Position numbers and translations under genes: made by a program. From assembly GCA_003552525.1 (NCBI GenBank), contig PUNF01000098.1, forward strand, positions 1 to 48,298: a stretch of DNA of 48,298 bases, given 5' to 3'. The stretch comes from Clostridia bacterium (lineage in GTDB: Bacteria > Bacillota > Sulfobacillia > SLMV01). The first letter of the stretch is position 1, and each line of letters opens with the position of its first letter. The notes below the pieces were generated by a model. It was not told where the DNA came from, made no database searches, and saw nothing but the letters and a program-made list of their open reading frames with translations. This document shows, piece after piece, positions 1-7,692 of the stretch.

Positions 1-128
1 AAGGCAGAGGCGCGCTGGTGGACCAGGCGGCACGAGATCTGGTCGAGAGGAAGGGTGTGCAGGTACTTGGGACGGTTGCCAAGATCCACTTTTCCAACAC
101 CGATCGCGTACTCGAGGAGGGTCCGTGA
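1..128 (+). CDS. C-terminal end of an unidentified upstream protein (partial)
   Basis: Frame 3 is open from the left edge to a TGA at 126-128 and reads as plausible protein, ending '...VLGTVAKIHFSNTDRVLEEGP'. The other two frames give low-complexity Arg/Gly-rich text, so this is most likely the real frame. The stop overlaps the ATG of the next gene (ATGA), which suggests translational coupling and one operon with the WYL regulator. Only about 41 residues are visible and I do not recognise the family. Confidence 0.6.
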   Translation, partial: GRGALVDQAARDLVERKGVQVLGTVAKIHFSNTDRVLEEGP

Positions 129-1096
129 TGAATCGCAACAGATTGTGGCGCTTGCTGAAGATACTGCGGCTGGCATCGGCTCCCGAGCCCTTGAACGCCG
201 AAGACATGGCCGGGTCGCTCGGGGTATCTCGCCGTACGTTCCACCGGGATCGGGAGGTCTTGGAAGATGCCGGGATCCCCATTATGTATGACGGAGAGGG
301 ATATCGCCTGGCGGGGAAGATTTTTCTTCCCGCCGTGCACCTGCAATGGGACGAAGGGTTGGCGCTGATGATTACTCTTCGTGCGGCCATGGACTCGGGT
401 GGGACCCCGTTTTCTGACTCGCTGCAGGATGCCCTCGAGAAGATCGAATCGGGAATTCCCCCCGGGGTGAAAGAAGAGATTGCCTCTGCAGGCGAGGAAA
501 TCAACATAGAGCAAAAGCCGATGGTGGACATGTCACAACATAATGACACGTTTCGTGCCTTGTGGGGTGCTTGCCGTGATCACGAGCTGATGCAGATCGG
601 CTACTGGGGACGGGATGACGAGGCTCCATCCCGACGAGAGGTAGAGCCCCTCGCAATATTTCACCGGTGGCGCGCATGGTACCTGGTTGCCCATTGCAGG
701 TTGCGGGACGAGTTACGCACGTTTCGCATCGACAGAATTACGGATTTATCTTTTCCCGGAGAATACTTTGTACCGCCCCGCGATTTTGATCTAGAGGAAT
801 ACCTAGCGCGCGCATGGCTGGTCGAGGGTGGCGAGCCCGTCGATGTAGAAATTGCCTTTTCGGGTGTCGCTGCCCGACTCGTCCGGGAGCTGTCCTGGCA
901 TCCCACACAGACGACGCGAAAAAGCCCAGATGGTCGTGTGATCGCGCACTTTCGTACCGGTGGGTTGCGAGAACTGGCCGAATGGGTTGTTGGCTTCGGT
1001 GGTGAGGCGGAGGCGCTGGCCCCGGCGGAGTTGCGAGAGATGGTGTTGGGTCTCGGCAGGGCGATCGTTGAAGTGCACGCGGATACCCGGGAATAA
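128..1096 (+). CDS. HTH/WYL-domain transcriptional regulator (YafY/PafC type)
   Basis: The protein has about 322 residues. An N-terminal winged HTH (residues about 5-60, 'SLGVSRRTFHRDREVL' as recognition helix) is followed by a WYL domain at about 135-215 ('EPLAIFHRWRAWYLVAHC', 'RTFRIDRIT') and a C-terminal WCX-like region. WYL domains bind ligands, in some proteins nucleic acids or nucleotides, and the family includes DNA-damage and defence regulators. ATG 128 overlaps the upstream stop; a GTG one codon earlier is the other candidate start. The target genes and ligand cannot be told from the sequence. Nothing defence-related lies next to it. Confidence 0.85.
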   Translation: MNRNRLWRLLKILRLASAPEPLNAEDMAGSLGVSRRTFHRDREVLEDAGIPIMYDGEGYRLAGKIFLPAVHLQWDEGLALMITLRAAMDSGGTPFSDSLQDALEKIESGIPPGVKEEIASAGEEINIEQKPMVDMSQHNDTFRALWGACRDHELMQIGYWGRDDEAPSRREVEPLAIFHRWRAWYLVAHCRLRDELRTFRIDRITDLSFPGEYFVPPRDFDLEEYLARAWLVEGGEPVDVEIAFSGVAARLVRELSWHPTQTTRKSPDGRVIAHFRTGGLRELAEWVVGFGGEAEALAPAELREMVLGLGRAIVEVHADTRE

Positions 1097-1225
1097 CCCG
1101 GGCCATCCGGCGACTTGGACTTTCATCTGCCTGGTCATGGGTATATTGGGTAGCATTCCTTGCCATACAGCACCATCGGATATGTCGTTCCCGGTGAGGA
1201 CCCTTGCCCGGCTTTAAAAAGACGC

Positions 1226-1271
1226 AGGGACCGCTGCGAGTCAATCGGAAGCGTGACTTGCGGCGGTCCCT
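1226..1271. terminator. Long hairpin between convergent WYL gene and kor-suc operon
   Basis: Two 18-nt arms (1226-1243 and 1254-1271) pair with only two non-Watson-Crick positions and a 10-nt loop. On the minus strand the stem is followed after four bases by TTTTT, so it probably terminates the kor-suc transcript. On the plus strand the two odd positions become G-U pairs but no U run follows. Confidence 0.7.
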
Positions 1272-1305
1272 ATTTGCCTAACGCGTTGGCAGTTCACAAA
1301 ATTCG

Positions 1306-1533
1306 TTAGGCGCTACTCTTTTCTTCTTCGTCGACACAGATGGCAAGATCGGGGCAATTCATCTCGCATAATTTGCATTCCGTACAGTCCTCGGGACGTA
1401 CAACGCTACATATGGTGAAGCCTTTACGGTTCATCGCATCACCGATCTCTAGGACATCCCTGGGACAATAGAATACGCAGAGGCCGCAGCCTTTGCAGAT
1501 CTCTCCGTCAATATGCACTGGCACTGGATTCAC
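1306..1533 (-). CDS. korD: 2-oxoglutarate:ferredoxin oxidoreductase, delta (ferredoxin-like) subunit
   Basis: A 75-residue protein with two [4Fe-4S] motifs, 'CKGCGLCVFYCP' and 'CTECKLCEMNCP'. This is the KorD/PorD electron-transfer subunit that passes electrons from the TPP-bearing core to free ferredoxin. It is the last gene of the operon, and its GTG start overlaps the sucD stop (GTGA). Placing the ferredoxin subunit after sucCD rather than before korA is unusual, but there is no other KorD in the operon, so it is the likely partner of KorABC. The subunit assignment rests on context, since small diferredoxins look alike. Confidence 0.85.
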   Translation of the reverse strand: MNPVPVHIDGEICKGCGLCVFYCPRDVLEIGDAMNRKGFTICSVVRPEDCTECKLCEMNCPDLAICVDEEEKSSA

Positions 1534-2402
1534 CCACCCCTCACTTTACGGATGATATCGACCATGTCTGCGGGAATACGTGCTGTATGCGCACCAGCCG
1601 CCTCGAGCGCCGCGATCTTCGCTTGTGCGGTCCCACGGTCGCCTTCAATGATTGCGCCGGCGTGCCCGAGGGACTTTCCTTCGGGTGCGGCCCGACCGAC
1701 GATCATGGCGACGACTGGCTTCGAAATGTTCTCGGCGATAAAAGCGGCGGCTTCCTCTTCCATGCTTCCGCCGATTTCGCCGAGCATCACGATGACATCA
1801 GTTTCGGGGTCTTCCTCGAACAGTTCCAAGACTTCCGTTTGCGAAAGGCCCCATATCGGACCTCCGCCCAAACCGACGACGGTAGACTGTCCTATACCGG
1901 CCTCGGTGAGAGATTTTCCAACCTCGTAAGACAGTGCACCACTCTTGGATACCATGCCGACTTTGCCTTCGGTGAACATGCGCGTGGGATGTGCACCCAT
2001 TTTGCACTTGCCGGGGGCGATGAGCCCTGGCGTTCCCGGCCCGACTATACGGGCGCCGCGTGCACGGGCCACGCCGATGAGGCTTACAACATCGTGATCA
2101 GGTATCTCCTCGGTGGTGAGCACCAGAAGCTTGATTCCGCTGTCGAATGTTTCGATGGCGGCATCCTTGGCGAAAGGTGCCGGGACGAAACTAATGACCG
2201 CGTCAACCTCGTGCTCCTCAAGTGCATCCTCGATGAGATCGTAAACGGGTACGCCGTGTACCGATTCACCCGCTTTTCCGGGTGTGACGCCGGCGACGAC
2301 CTTGGTGCCGGCCTCGAGCATGACCTTAGTCTGCAAAGACCCGGAACGGCCGGTAATACCTTGAACGAGGACCTTGGTGTTTTCGTTTACCAGAATGGAC
2401 AT
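1530..2402 (-). CDS. sucD: Succinate-CoA ligase, alpha subunit
   Basis: 290 residues, the normal family length. The N-terminal CoA-binding Rossmann domain starts 'MSILVNENTKVLVQGITGRSG', and the catalytic, phosphorylated histidine lies in 'LGHAGAIIEG' in the C-terminal half. With SucC it interconverts succinyl-CoA and succinate, coupled to ADP or GDP phosphorylation. The start overlaps the sucC stop (ATGA type), so the two subunits are probably made together. Its place inside the kor cluster says the succinyl-CoA made by Kor is its substrate. Confidence 0.95.
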   Translation of the reverse strand: MSILVNENTKVLVQGITGRSGSLQTKVMLEAGTKVVAGVTPGKAGESVHGVPVYDLIEDALEEHEVDAVISFVPAPFAKDAAIETFDSGIKLLVLTTEEIPDHDVVSLIGVARARGARIVGPGTPGLIAPGKCKMGAHPTRMFTEGKVGMVSKSGALSYEVGKSLTEAGIGQSTVVGLGGGPIWGLSQTEVLELFEEDPETDVIVMLGEIGGSMEEEAAAFIAENISKPVVAMIVGRAAPEGKSLGHAGAIIEGDRGTAQAKIAALEAAGAHTARIPADMVDIIRKVRGG

Positions 2403-3532
2403 CAGCTATCACCCTTTGCCAGACGAACCGCTTCCTCGACGGCACCGGGCAGGTCATCGAACGTATCGAGACCGGCTTCATGCATCATTTCCTTGCCGAC
2501 CTCTTCTAAAGTGCCGACCATGCGCACGACCAGGGGTACGTCTATACCGTGATCTTCGCGATATTTGAGGATGCCTTCGGCCATCTCATCCATGCGATTG
2601 AAGCCACCGATAAGTACAATGAGGAGTGCTTTTACCTTCGGCTGACGGGCCATCACGGAGCCGATAGCATCGTAAATGACCTGGGGATTGGTGAATCCCC
2701 CCATCTCACAGAAGGTTGCGGCTTCTCCACCGGCATCGCGGATCAGGTCGAGGGTCAACATCCCGGTTCCGGCTCCGTCGGAGATCATTCCGAGGTCTCC
2801 GTCGAGATCGACGAAGGTGGTGGTATCCTCCTTCTCGAGGCTCTCGCTCTGCCCGGTTAGGGCGTTCTGCTCCTCGAGCAGTGCACTAAATACGTCTTTC
2901 CTGCGATACGCTGCCTTTTCGTCCAGCAGAACCTTCGAATCGAGGGCGAGAAGGCCATCCGCAGTCTGCGCCAAGGGATTGATCTCTACGAGGGTGGCGT
3001 CCGTCTCGGCGAAGACGCGATACATTCTGGCGACCAGATCGGACAACTGCCTGGGCTTGGCAATCCCGAGGCTTCGAGCCGCGCGACGGACCTGGTAGTC
3101 CAGCGGTCCCAGGAGGGGATCGAATACCTGGGTGAGAATGGCCTCGGGATTCTCGCGAGCCACCTCTTCGATGTCGACGCCGCCGGACGCACTGGCAATC
3201 AGCAGCGGGAGTGCCCGGCCTCCATCGTGGGTCAGGGCGAGGTAGTATTCGTTGGTGAATGCGACCTTTTCCTCCATCAGGACAGCGGCGACTTGCTCGT
3301 CACCAATTGTCTTCTGAAAGAGATCCTCGACTGCGAGGTTGGCCTCTTCATTGTCGTCTACGACGCGAATACCGCCCGCTTTGCCCCGTCCCCCGACGAG
3401 GACCTGGGATTTCAGGACTCCCGGAGCATCGAAGGGCATTGCATCGGTCGGTGATCTCAAGAGACCGGATTTTGGCACGGGAATCCCGTATTCCGCAAAG
3501 AGCCTCTTTCCCTGAAACTCGTATAGCTTCAT
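2402..3532 (-). CDS. sucC: Succinate-CoA ligase [ADP/GDP-forming], beta subunit
   Basis: 376 residues, with an ATP-grasp N-terminal domain ('MKLYEFQGKRLFAEYGIPVPKS', 'GGRGKAGGIRVV') and a C-terminal CoA-ligase domain with 'FCEMGGFTNPQVIYDA'. The beta subunit binds the nucleotide and succinate. The start overlaps the korC stop by four bases. Nucleotide specificity (ADP or GDP) cannot be read with confidence. Confidence 0.95.
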   Translation of the reverse strand: MKLYEFQGKRLFAEYGIPVPKSGLLRSPTDAMPFDAPGVLKSQVLVGGRGKAGGIRVVDDNEEANLAVEDLFQKTIGDEQVAAVLMEEKVAFTNEYYLALTHDGGRALPLLIASASGGVDIEEVARENPEAILTQVFDPLLGPLDYQVRRAARSLGIAKPRQLSDLVARMYRVFAETDATLVEINPLAQTADGLLALDSKVLLDEKAAYRRKDVFSALLEEQNALTGQSESLEKEDTTTFVDLDGDLGMISDGAGTGMLTLDLIRDAGGEAATFCEMGGFTNPQVIYDAIGSVMARQPKVKALLIVLIGGFNRMDEMAEGILKYREDHGIDVPLVVRMVGTLEEVGKEMMHEAGLDTFDDLPGAVEEAVRLAKGDS

Positions 3533-4086
3533 TCGATGACCTCCAGGTTAATGCCCTCGGCCAGTTCGATACCGGCCTCGATGGCGCGGGTGTTGATGTC
3601 GATGAATTGCGGCTTCACCAGATCCTGCACCGCAGAAAGCAATTCGTCCTTGGTGAGGATTCCCGTGGCTTGCTGCACGAACCCGAGCAATACCATGTTC
3701 GCAGCGATCCGGTTTCCGAGGTCAACGGCGGTCTGTGTCGCGGGAACCTCGATCACCTGCCCATCGACTTCGGGGATCTCCTTTACCAGTGTGGGGTCCA
3801 CGATCAGAATGCCGCCCTGCTTCAGGTCGCTTACGTAGCGATCGAGGGCGCTCTGTGACATTGCCACAAGGACATCTTTCTCGTCGGAGTGGGGGGAGCG
3901 AACTTCTTCGTCGGCGACGATGAGTTCCGCCTGACACTGCCCGCCCCGGGCTTCTGATCCGTAAGATTGTGTTTGCACGGCGTAATAGCCCTTCTTTGTC
4001 ACTAGGGCTGTTCCAAGGGTAATCGCGGAGAGGATGATTCCCTGTCCCCCGAATCCGCAGAACCGAATCTTAAGAGGTTTCATCAT
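3529..4086 (-). CDS. korC: 2-oxoglutarate:ferredoxin oxidoreductase, gamma subunit
   Basis: About 185 residues of the pyruvate/ketoisovalerate oxidoreductase gamma family, with the signature 'IRFCGFGGQGIILSA' near the N terminus and 'TQSYGSEARGGQC'. It forms the catalytic core with KorA and KorB and contributes to CoA binding. The ORF opens at 4101, but the ATG pair at 4086/4083 sits after 'GGGTGAT' and matches the usual family N terminus, so I prefer 4086. It overlaps the end of korB by 17 bases. Confidence 0.9.
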   Translation of the reverse strand: MMKPLKIRFCGFGGQGIILSAITLGTALVTKKGYYAVQTQSYGSEARGGQCQAELIVADEEVRSPHSDEKDVLVAMSQSALDRYVSDLKQGGILIVDPTLVKEIPEVDGQVIEVPATQTAVDLGNRIAANMVLLGFVQQATGILTKDELLSAVQDLVKPQFIDINTRAIEAGIELAEGINLEVIE

Positions 4087-4900
4087 TATCACCCGATTCA
4101 TAGATGGTGCTACCGTAGAAGACCGGGCGCTGGGTGTTCACGAACTCACCGACGACGAGACCTTCCGACATCTCCTCGGGGTCCATCTTGTCCGCACGCG
4201 TCTTCGGTATCGCGGCGCTCTTGATCCAGTCGACAACCTTGGTGGGGTCTCCCGTGCCGAGTGCATAGCGACCGAAGTGTGTGGGGCATCCGGTGATGAT
4301 CTCGACAACAGAGAAACCGGTGTGCTGCATGGCCGTCTTGATGGCGCGTATGGCTTGCATTGCGTGGGCCGTGGTCCAGCGGCTCACATAGGTTGCCCCG
4401 GAGGTCTCGGCCATCTTGCACAGATCGAACGGAGGTTCGCTGCTGCCGTAGGGTGTGGTCATGGTCGTCGCGGCGAGCGGGGTGGTCGGCGCTACCTGGC
4501 CACCGGTCATGGCAAAGTTTAGGTTGTTCACGACGATGCACGTAACGTCGATGTTTCGACGCGCGGCGTGGATGAAGTGGTTTCCACCGATGGATAGGGC
4601 ATCCCCGTCACCGGCGAAAACGACGACGGGCATATCGGGACGCGTCATCTTGATCCCGGTGGCCCATGGCAACGTTCTCCCGTGGATGCCGTGGAGTGCG
4701 TCGGTATCGAGGAATACCGGGATACGCGCGGCGCAGCCGACGCCGCCGATACAGGTCATATCTTGAGGCTTTACGTCTAACTCGTGGCATGCCCGGAGGA
4801 AGTAGTTCAGTACCTGGCCACATCCACAACCGGGACAGAACATGTGTGGCAGACTATCGGGACGGGTGTTCTCCCTTCGGGGATAGAGCTTGGGGCTCAT
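4070..4900 (-). CDS. korB: 2-oxoglutarate:ferredoxin oxidoreductase, beta (TPP) subunit
   Basis: 276 residues from ATG 4900, which has a strong AAGGAGG eight to nine bases upstream and overlaps the korA stop. The 67-residue extension in the ORF track is an out-of-frame shadow of korA. The TPP motif 'GDGDALSIGG...VVNNLNFAMTGGQ' and the Cys motif 'MFCPGCGCGQ' for the [4Fe-4S] cluster are present. This subunit does the decarboxylation and CoA-linked electron transfer. The neighbouring sucCD argues for 2-oxoglutarate over pyruvate or branched-chain oxoacids. Confidence 0.93.
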   Translation of the reverse strand: MSPKLYPRRENTRPDSLPHMFCPGCGCGQVLNYFLRACHELDVKPQDMTCIGGVGCAARIPVFLDTDALHGIHGRTLPWATGIKMTRPDMPVVVFAGDGDALSIGGNHFIHAARRNIDVTCIVVNNLNFAMTGGQVAPTTPLAATTMTTPYGSSEPPFDLCKMAETSGATYVSRWTTAHAMQAIRAIKTAMQHTGFSVVEIITGCPTHFGRYALGTGDPTKVVDWIKSAAIPKTRADKMDPEEMSEGLVVGEFVNTQRPVFYGSTIYESGDNDETS

Positions 4901-6054
4901 TTCCAGACCTCCTTGATGGAGCGGTATATCTCTTCGGGAGAGTGGATGATACCCCGGTTCTTTGTGCAACGGTGTACGGGCACGCGACCGGCAACGACTC
5001 TCTCGATTTCGTTGGCATACTTGCCGATGTTCATCTCTACCGAGATCACTTCCTTGGCCTTTGCGGTGGCTTTCTTGATCTGCTCCTCGGGCACCGGCCA
5101 TACGGCGTCTAGCTTGAGAAGACCCGCCGCGATACCCTCATCACGGGCCATCTGCACGGCATCTAATGCCGGACGAACCTCGCTGCCGTATGCGATTAGC
5201 ACGATGTCCGCATCATCGACCGCGAAGGAGCGGGGCTGGCAAATGACGTCACGGTTCTTGGCAATCTTACCCGTGAGGCGGTCATACATACGTTCGTAAA
5301 CATCTGGATCCCAGTCGATGCTTCCTTCTTCGTCGTGTGGATTAATGGAATAGATCGTGCCATATCCCTCGCCCAGTGGTGCGAAATCAGGCACCCCATA
5401 TTCGGGGGCAGCGAAAGGCTTGTACTCGTCCGGCGACAAGTCCGTGTACTTTCGGTTTACGATCTCGATCTCTTCAGCGGTGGGGATATCCAAGCGCTCT
5501 CGCATCAAGGCGATGGTCGTTTCGGATGCGACGATGACTGGCGTGCGGTACTCCTCGGCCAGATTAAAGGCACGGACAGTGTACTCGAAGAGTTCCTGAA
5601 TGGATGATGGAGCGAGCACGATGATCTCGTAGTCTCCATCGGTGCCCCAACGCATCTGCATGACGTCGGCTTGCGTTGCGAAGTTTTCTCCGCGACAGCG
5701 CTGCACATCGACGATCACGCAGGGTGCCTCTACCGCAACGGCATATCCGATACCTTCCTGGAAGTGGTTGTAGCCGGCACTGGCAGTGGCAGTCATTGCT
5801 TTCGCTCCAGCGATAGATGCTCCTGTTACTGCGTAAATCGAGAACAGCTCATCTTCACCCTGGATGAATGTTCCCCCGACTTCGGGCAGTCTTTGCGACA
5901 TGCGCTCCGAGATCTCGTTGGCGGGGGTGATGGGATACCCGGCGAAGAAGTCGCATCCGGCCGCTAGAGCCCCTTCTGATGTTGCATAATTGCCCAACAT
6001 GAAGTGGACCCCAGTCAGGACCCGACTCTGGGGATTGCTCCCGTCTGATGCCAT
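4897..6054 (-). CDS. korA: 2-oxoglutarate:ferredoxin oxidoreductase, alpha subunit
   Basis: 385 residues covering the pyrimidine-binding domain ('GCDFFAGYPITPANEISERM') and the C-terminal transketolase-like domain II ('VLIAYGSEVRPALDAV'). No gamma domain is fused, since KorC is separate. It is the first gene of the operon, with AAAGGAG nine bases before ATG 6054 and a leader of about 160 nt after the proposed promoter. The enzyme oxidises 2-oxoglutarate to succinyl-CoA and reduces ferredoxin, or runs in reverse in a reductive TCA branch. Confidence 0.93.
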   Translation of the reverse strand: MASDGSNPQSRVLTGVHFMLGNYATSEGALAAGCDFFAGYPITPANEISERMSQRLPEVGGTFIQGEDELFSIYAVTGASIAGAKAMTATASAGYNHFQEGIGYAVAVEAPCVIVDVQRCRGENFATQADVMQMRWGTDGDYEIIVLAPSSIQELFEYTVRAFNLAEEYRTPVIVASETTIALMRERLDIPTAEEIEIVNRKYTDLSPDEYKPFAAPEYGVPDFAPLGEGYGTIYSINPHDEEGSIDWDPDVYERMYDRLTGKIAKNRDVICQPRSFAVDDADIVLIAYGSEVRPALDAVQMARDEGIAAGLLKLDAVWPVPEEQIKKATAKAKEVISVEMNIGKYANEIERVVAGRVPVHRCTKNRGIIHSPEEIYRSIKEVWK

Positions 6055-6130
6055 GGGGTATTGCTCCTTTCCTATCAGGCATCTCGGTGCAAGATGGGAC
6101 CGTGGGGACGATACAAATGTGTGTACATCC

Positions 6131-6142
6131 CAAGTCGACTTG
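6131..6142. promoter_or_regulatory. Perfect 12-bp palindrome in the korA leader
   Basis: CAAGTCGACTTG is a perfect palindrome about 77 bases upstream of korA, within the predicted 5' leader. It could be an operator acting as a roadblock or a small RNA hairpin. No known regulator motif (Rex, Fnr, CcpA) matches. Confidence 0.3.
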
Positions 6143-6222
6143 CGCCGATCCGCCTATGTCGTGCGGCTTGGTGATTTTACTACCCCGGGATGGGGCAGCC
6201 GACCATATGTATACCACCCTTA

Positions 6223-6251
6223 ATAATGAAGAGACGGGACAATCGCGTCAA
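6223..6251 (-). promoter_or_regulatory. Sigma-70-type promoter for the kor-suc operon
   Basis: On the minus strand TTGACG (6251-6246), a 17-base spacer and CATTAT (6228-6223) form a good vegetative promoter. Transcription would start near 6216 and leave a leader of about 160 nt before korA. Confidence 0.5.
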
Positions 6252-6716
6252 CCCTTGGAGCCGCAGCACATGGCACGATGGATCCAGACCGTATTGGGGT
6301 GTCCTGGGTTCGCTCTAATTGGTTGCCGTGGGAGTCGCGGGCAGATTCCGAATAGGGAAAATAATCTATCGAGAGTCCTCTCACCAGGGGTGTAAACGAA
6401 CGGGCTCGGGGTGGGTCGAATCGACGTCTCGGCTTTGCGTACAAGAGTATAGTGGCCCGTGGATATGGGTATCGGCCACGGGCAGCAGCAAGGGGCGGAC
6501 TCTCGTGAATGGGCCGCCCCGAAATGACGATTCCTGGGTGAGCAACTTCGAACGGTACTAGGGAGTGATGGCGGAGATATCCCGGGTTCACGGTTGGATT
6601 TCGAGTTCTCGAGGTGATCTCGCGCGACTTCATGCGACAGGCCCTGGGGTGTTCTGTTATTAGTGCTACACAGTCAGGCAGAGCCTGTCGCGAAGCATGT
6701 CACGGGTTTTCATGCG
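6252..6716. other. Gene-free region with three hairpins between MBL gene and kor promoter
   Basis: No convincing ORF lies here. Three inverted repeats are visible: 6454-6461/6475-6482 (8 bp perfect), 6491-6497/6513-6519 (7 bp perfect) and 6634-6642/6683-6691 (9 bp perfect, long loop). The last could terminate the MBL transcript on the minus strand but has no U run. The cluster may be a structured RNA or just decayed sequence. I do not recognise a known RNA family. Confidence 0.4.
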
Positions 6717-7478
6717 CTAGCGCAAGGAAGTTATCATCTTCCGAATCATCTCGTGCCGGAAATCCGGGATATCAAACTCGTGGATTAGGAGGTCCAGGAT
6801 GCCCTCCGTTTCCGCAGCGGAGGCGACCAACCCTTTCAAGCGACCACCGAAATTCTCCAACCATTCGCGTTGGTCGGTGATGGCCTCGGGCCCGGCCGGC
6901 TTTCCATGCCCGGGCAGTACATGTTTTACGGCGAGCTGTTCGAGTGTACGCAAGCTTTCGATCCATTGGTCGAGGTCCGCATCTCCCATGAAGGGAAAGC
7001 GACCTTGGAACACGAGATCACTGGTAAAAAGCACTTCTCGCTCGGGAATATAGATGACGCACATACCGGGCGCGTGTCCGCCGATCTCACGGATCTCGAC
7101 TGTCTTCTCTGCCAGGTGGATCCGCATATGGCCATCGAATGTAAGATTTGGAAGTGGCAATGGTGCCTTGGAGGGGGCGAGTTTTTCCCACATCGCGGGC
7201 AGCTCTTGTGCCATCAACTTTCGTGTCGTGGTGCTGGAAATAATGGGGGAAGAGAACGCTGCGTTCCCGAAAGTATGGTCCGGATGGTGGTGGCTATTGA
7301 TGGTCAGGTAGATTGGTTTTGCGGTGCGCGCTGAGATGTGCGCCTGGAGCAGCTCACCGTCGCCGGGACCACGCATCGTATCTACGACGATGGTGCCCCG
7401 CTCCGTCGTGATGAATACGGAGTTTACGGTCTCTTTCGCATCCGAAACGATATATACGTCCTGGAGGACCTGCAACAC
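6717..7478 (-). CDS. Metallo-beta-lactamase-fold hydrolase
   Basis: 253 residues. The zinc motif is 'NSHHHPDHTFGN', with later ligands in 'GGHAPGMC', 'LFTSDLVF' and 'VLPGHGKP', so all canonical MBL metal positions appear filled. The N terminus has the usual 'VYIVSDAKETVNSVFI' strand order. The protein is cytoplasmic with no signal peptide. The GTG start at 7478 is preceded by AAGGAGAGG. The substrate is unknown: the superfamily includes lactamases, glyoxalase II-like hydrolases and lactonases, and a single-domain member with no informative neighbour cannot be assigned further. Confidence 0.85.
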   Translation of the reverse strand: MLQVLQDVYIVSDAKETVNSVFITTERGTIVVDTMRGPGDGELLQAHISARTAKPIYLTINSHHHPDHTFGNAAFSSPIISSTTTRKLMAQELPAMWEKLAPSKAPLPLPNLTFDGHMRIHLAEKTVEIREIGGHAPGMCVIYIPEREVLFTSDLVFQGRFPFMGDADLDQWIESLRTLEQLAVKHVLPGHGKPAGPEAITDQREWLENFGGRLKGLVASAAETEGILDLLIHEFDIPDFRHEMIRKMITSLR

Positions 7479-7600
7479 TTATCCTCTCCTTCCTGGTAAA
7501 ACAGCCCGGGGAAAGCGGGCACTCTGTCGTATTCGGCAATACCATGTGAATCCCTTCGTGAGCCATAGCGGTTCCTGAAGAGGGGTGAGCCGGGATGGCG

Positions 7601-7606
7601 TATAAT
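7601..7606 (+). promoter_or_regulatory. Consensus -10 box upstream of the M23 lipoprotein gene
   Basis: A perfect TATAAT lies about 90 bases upstream of the chosen M23 start. No good -35 box is present at 16-18 bases, so the promoter may be activator-dependent or this may be chance. Confidence 0.35.
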
Positions 7607-7692
7607 ACCCGAATGCGAGGAGAAACTAATATGGGATGTGGGCTCCGTACGCTTCGTGTAGACGCCTTTCCCGTTTCGGAAGGGGATCCTCG

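Noticed and set aside
1587-2552. 321-residue plus-strand ORF
   Set aside because: It is antisense to sucD and sucC and has no family resemblance.
6393-6420. Possible tRNA T-arm-like 'GGGTCGAATCGAC'
   Set aside because: No acceptor stem, anticodon arm or D arm can be drawn around it.
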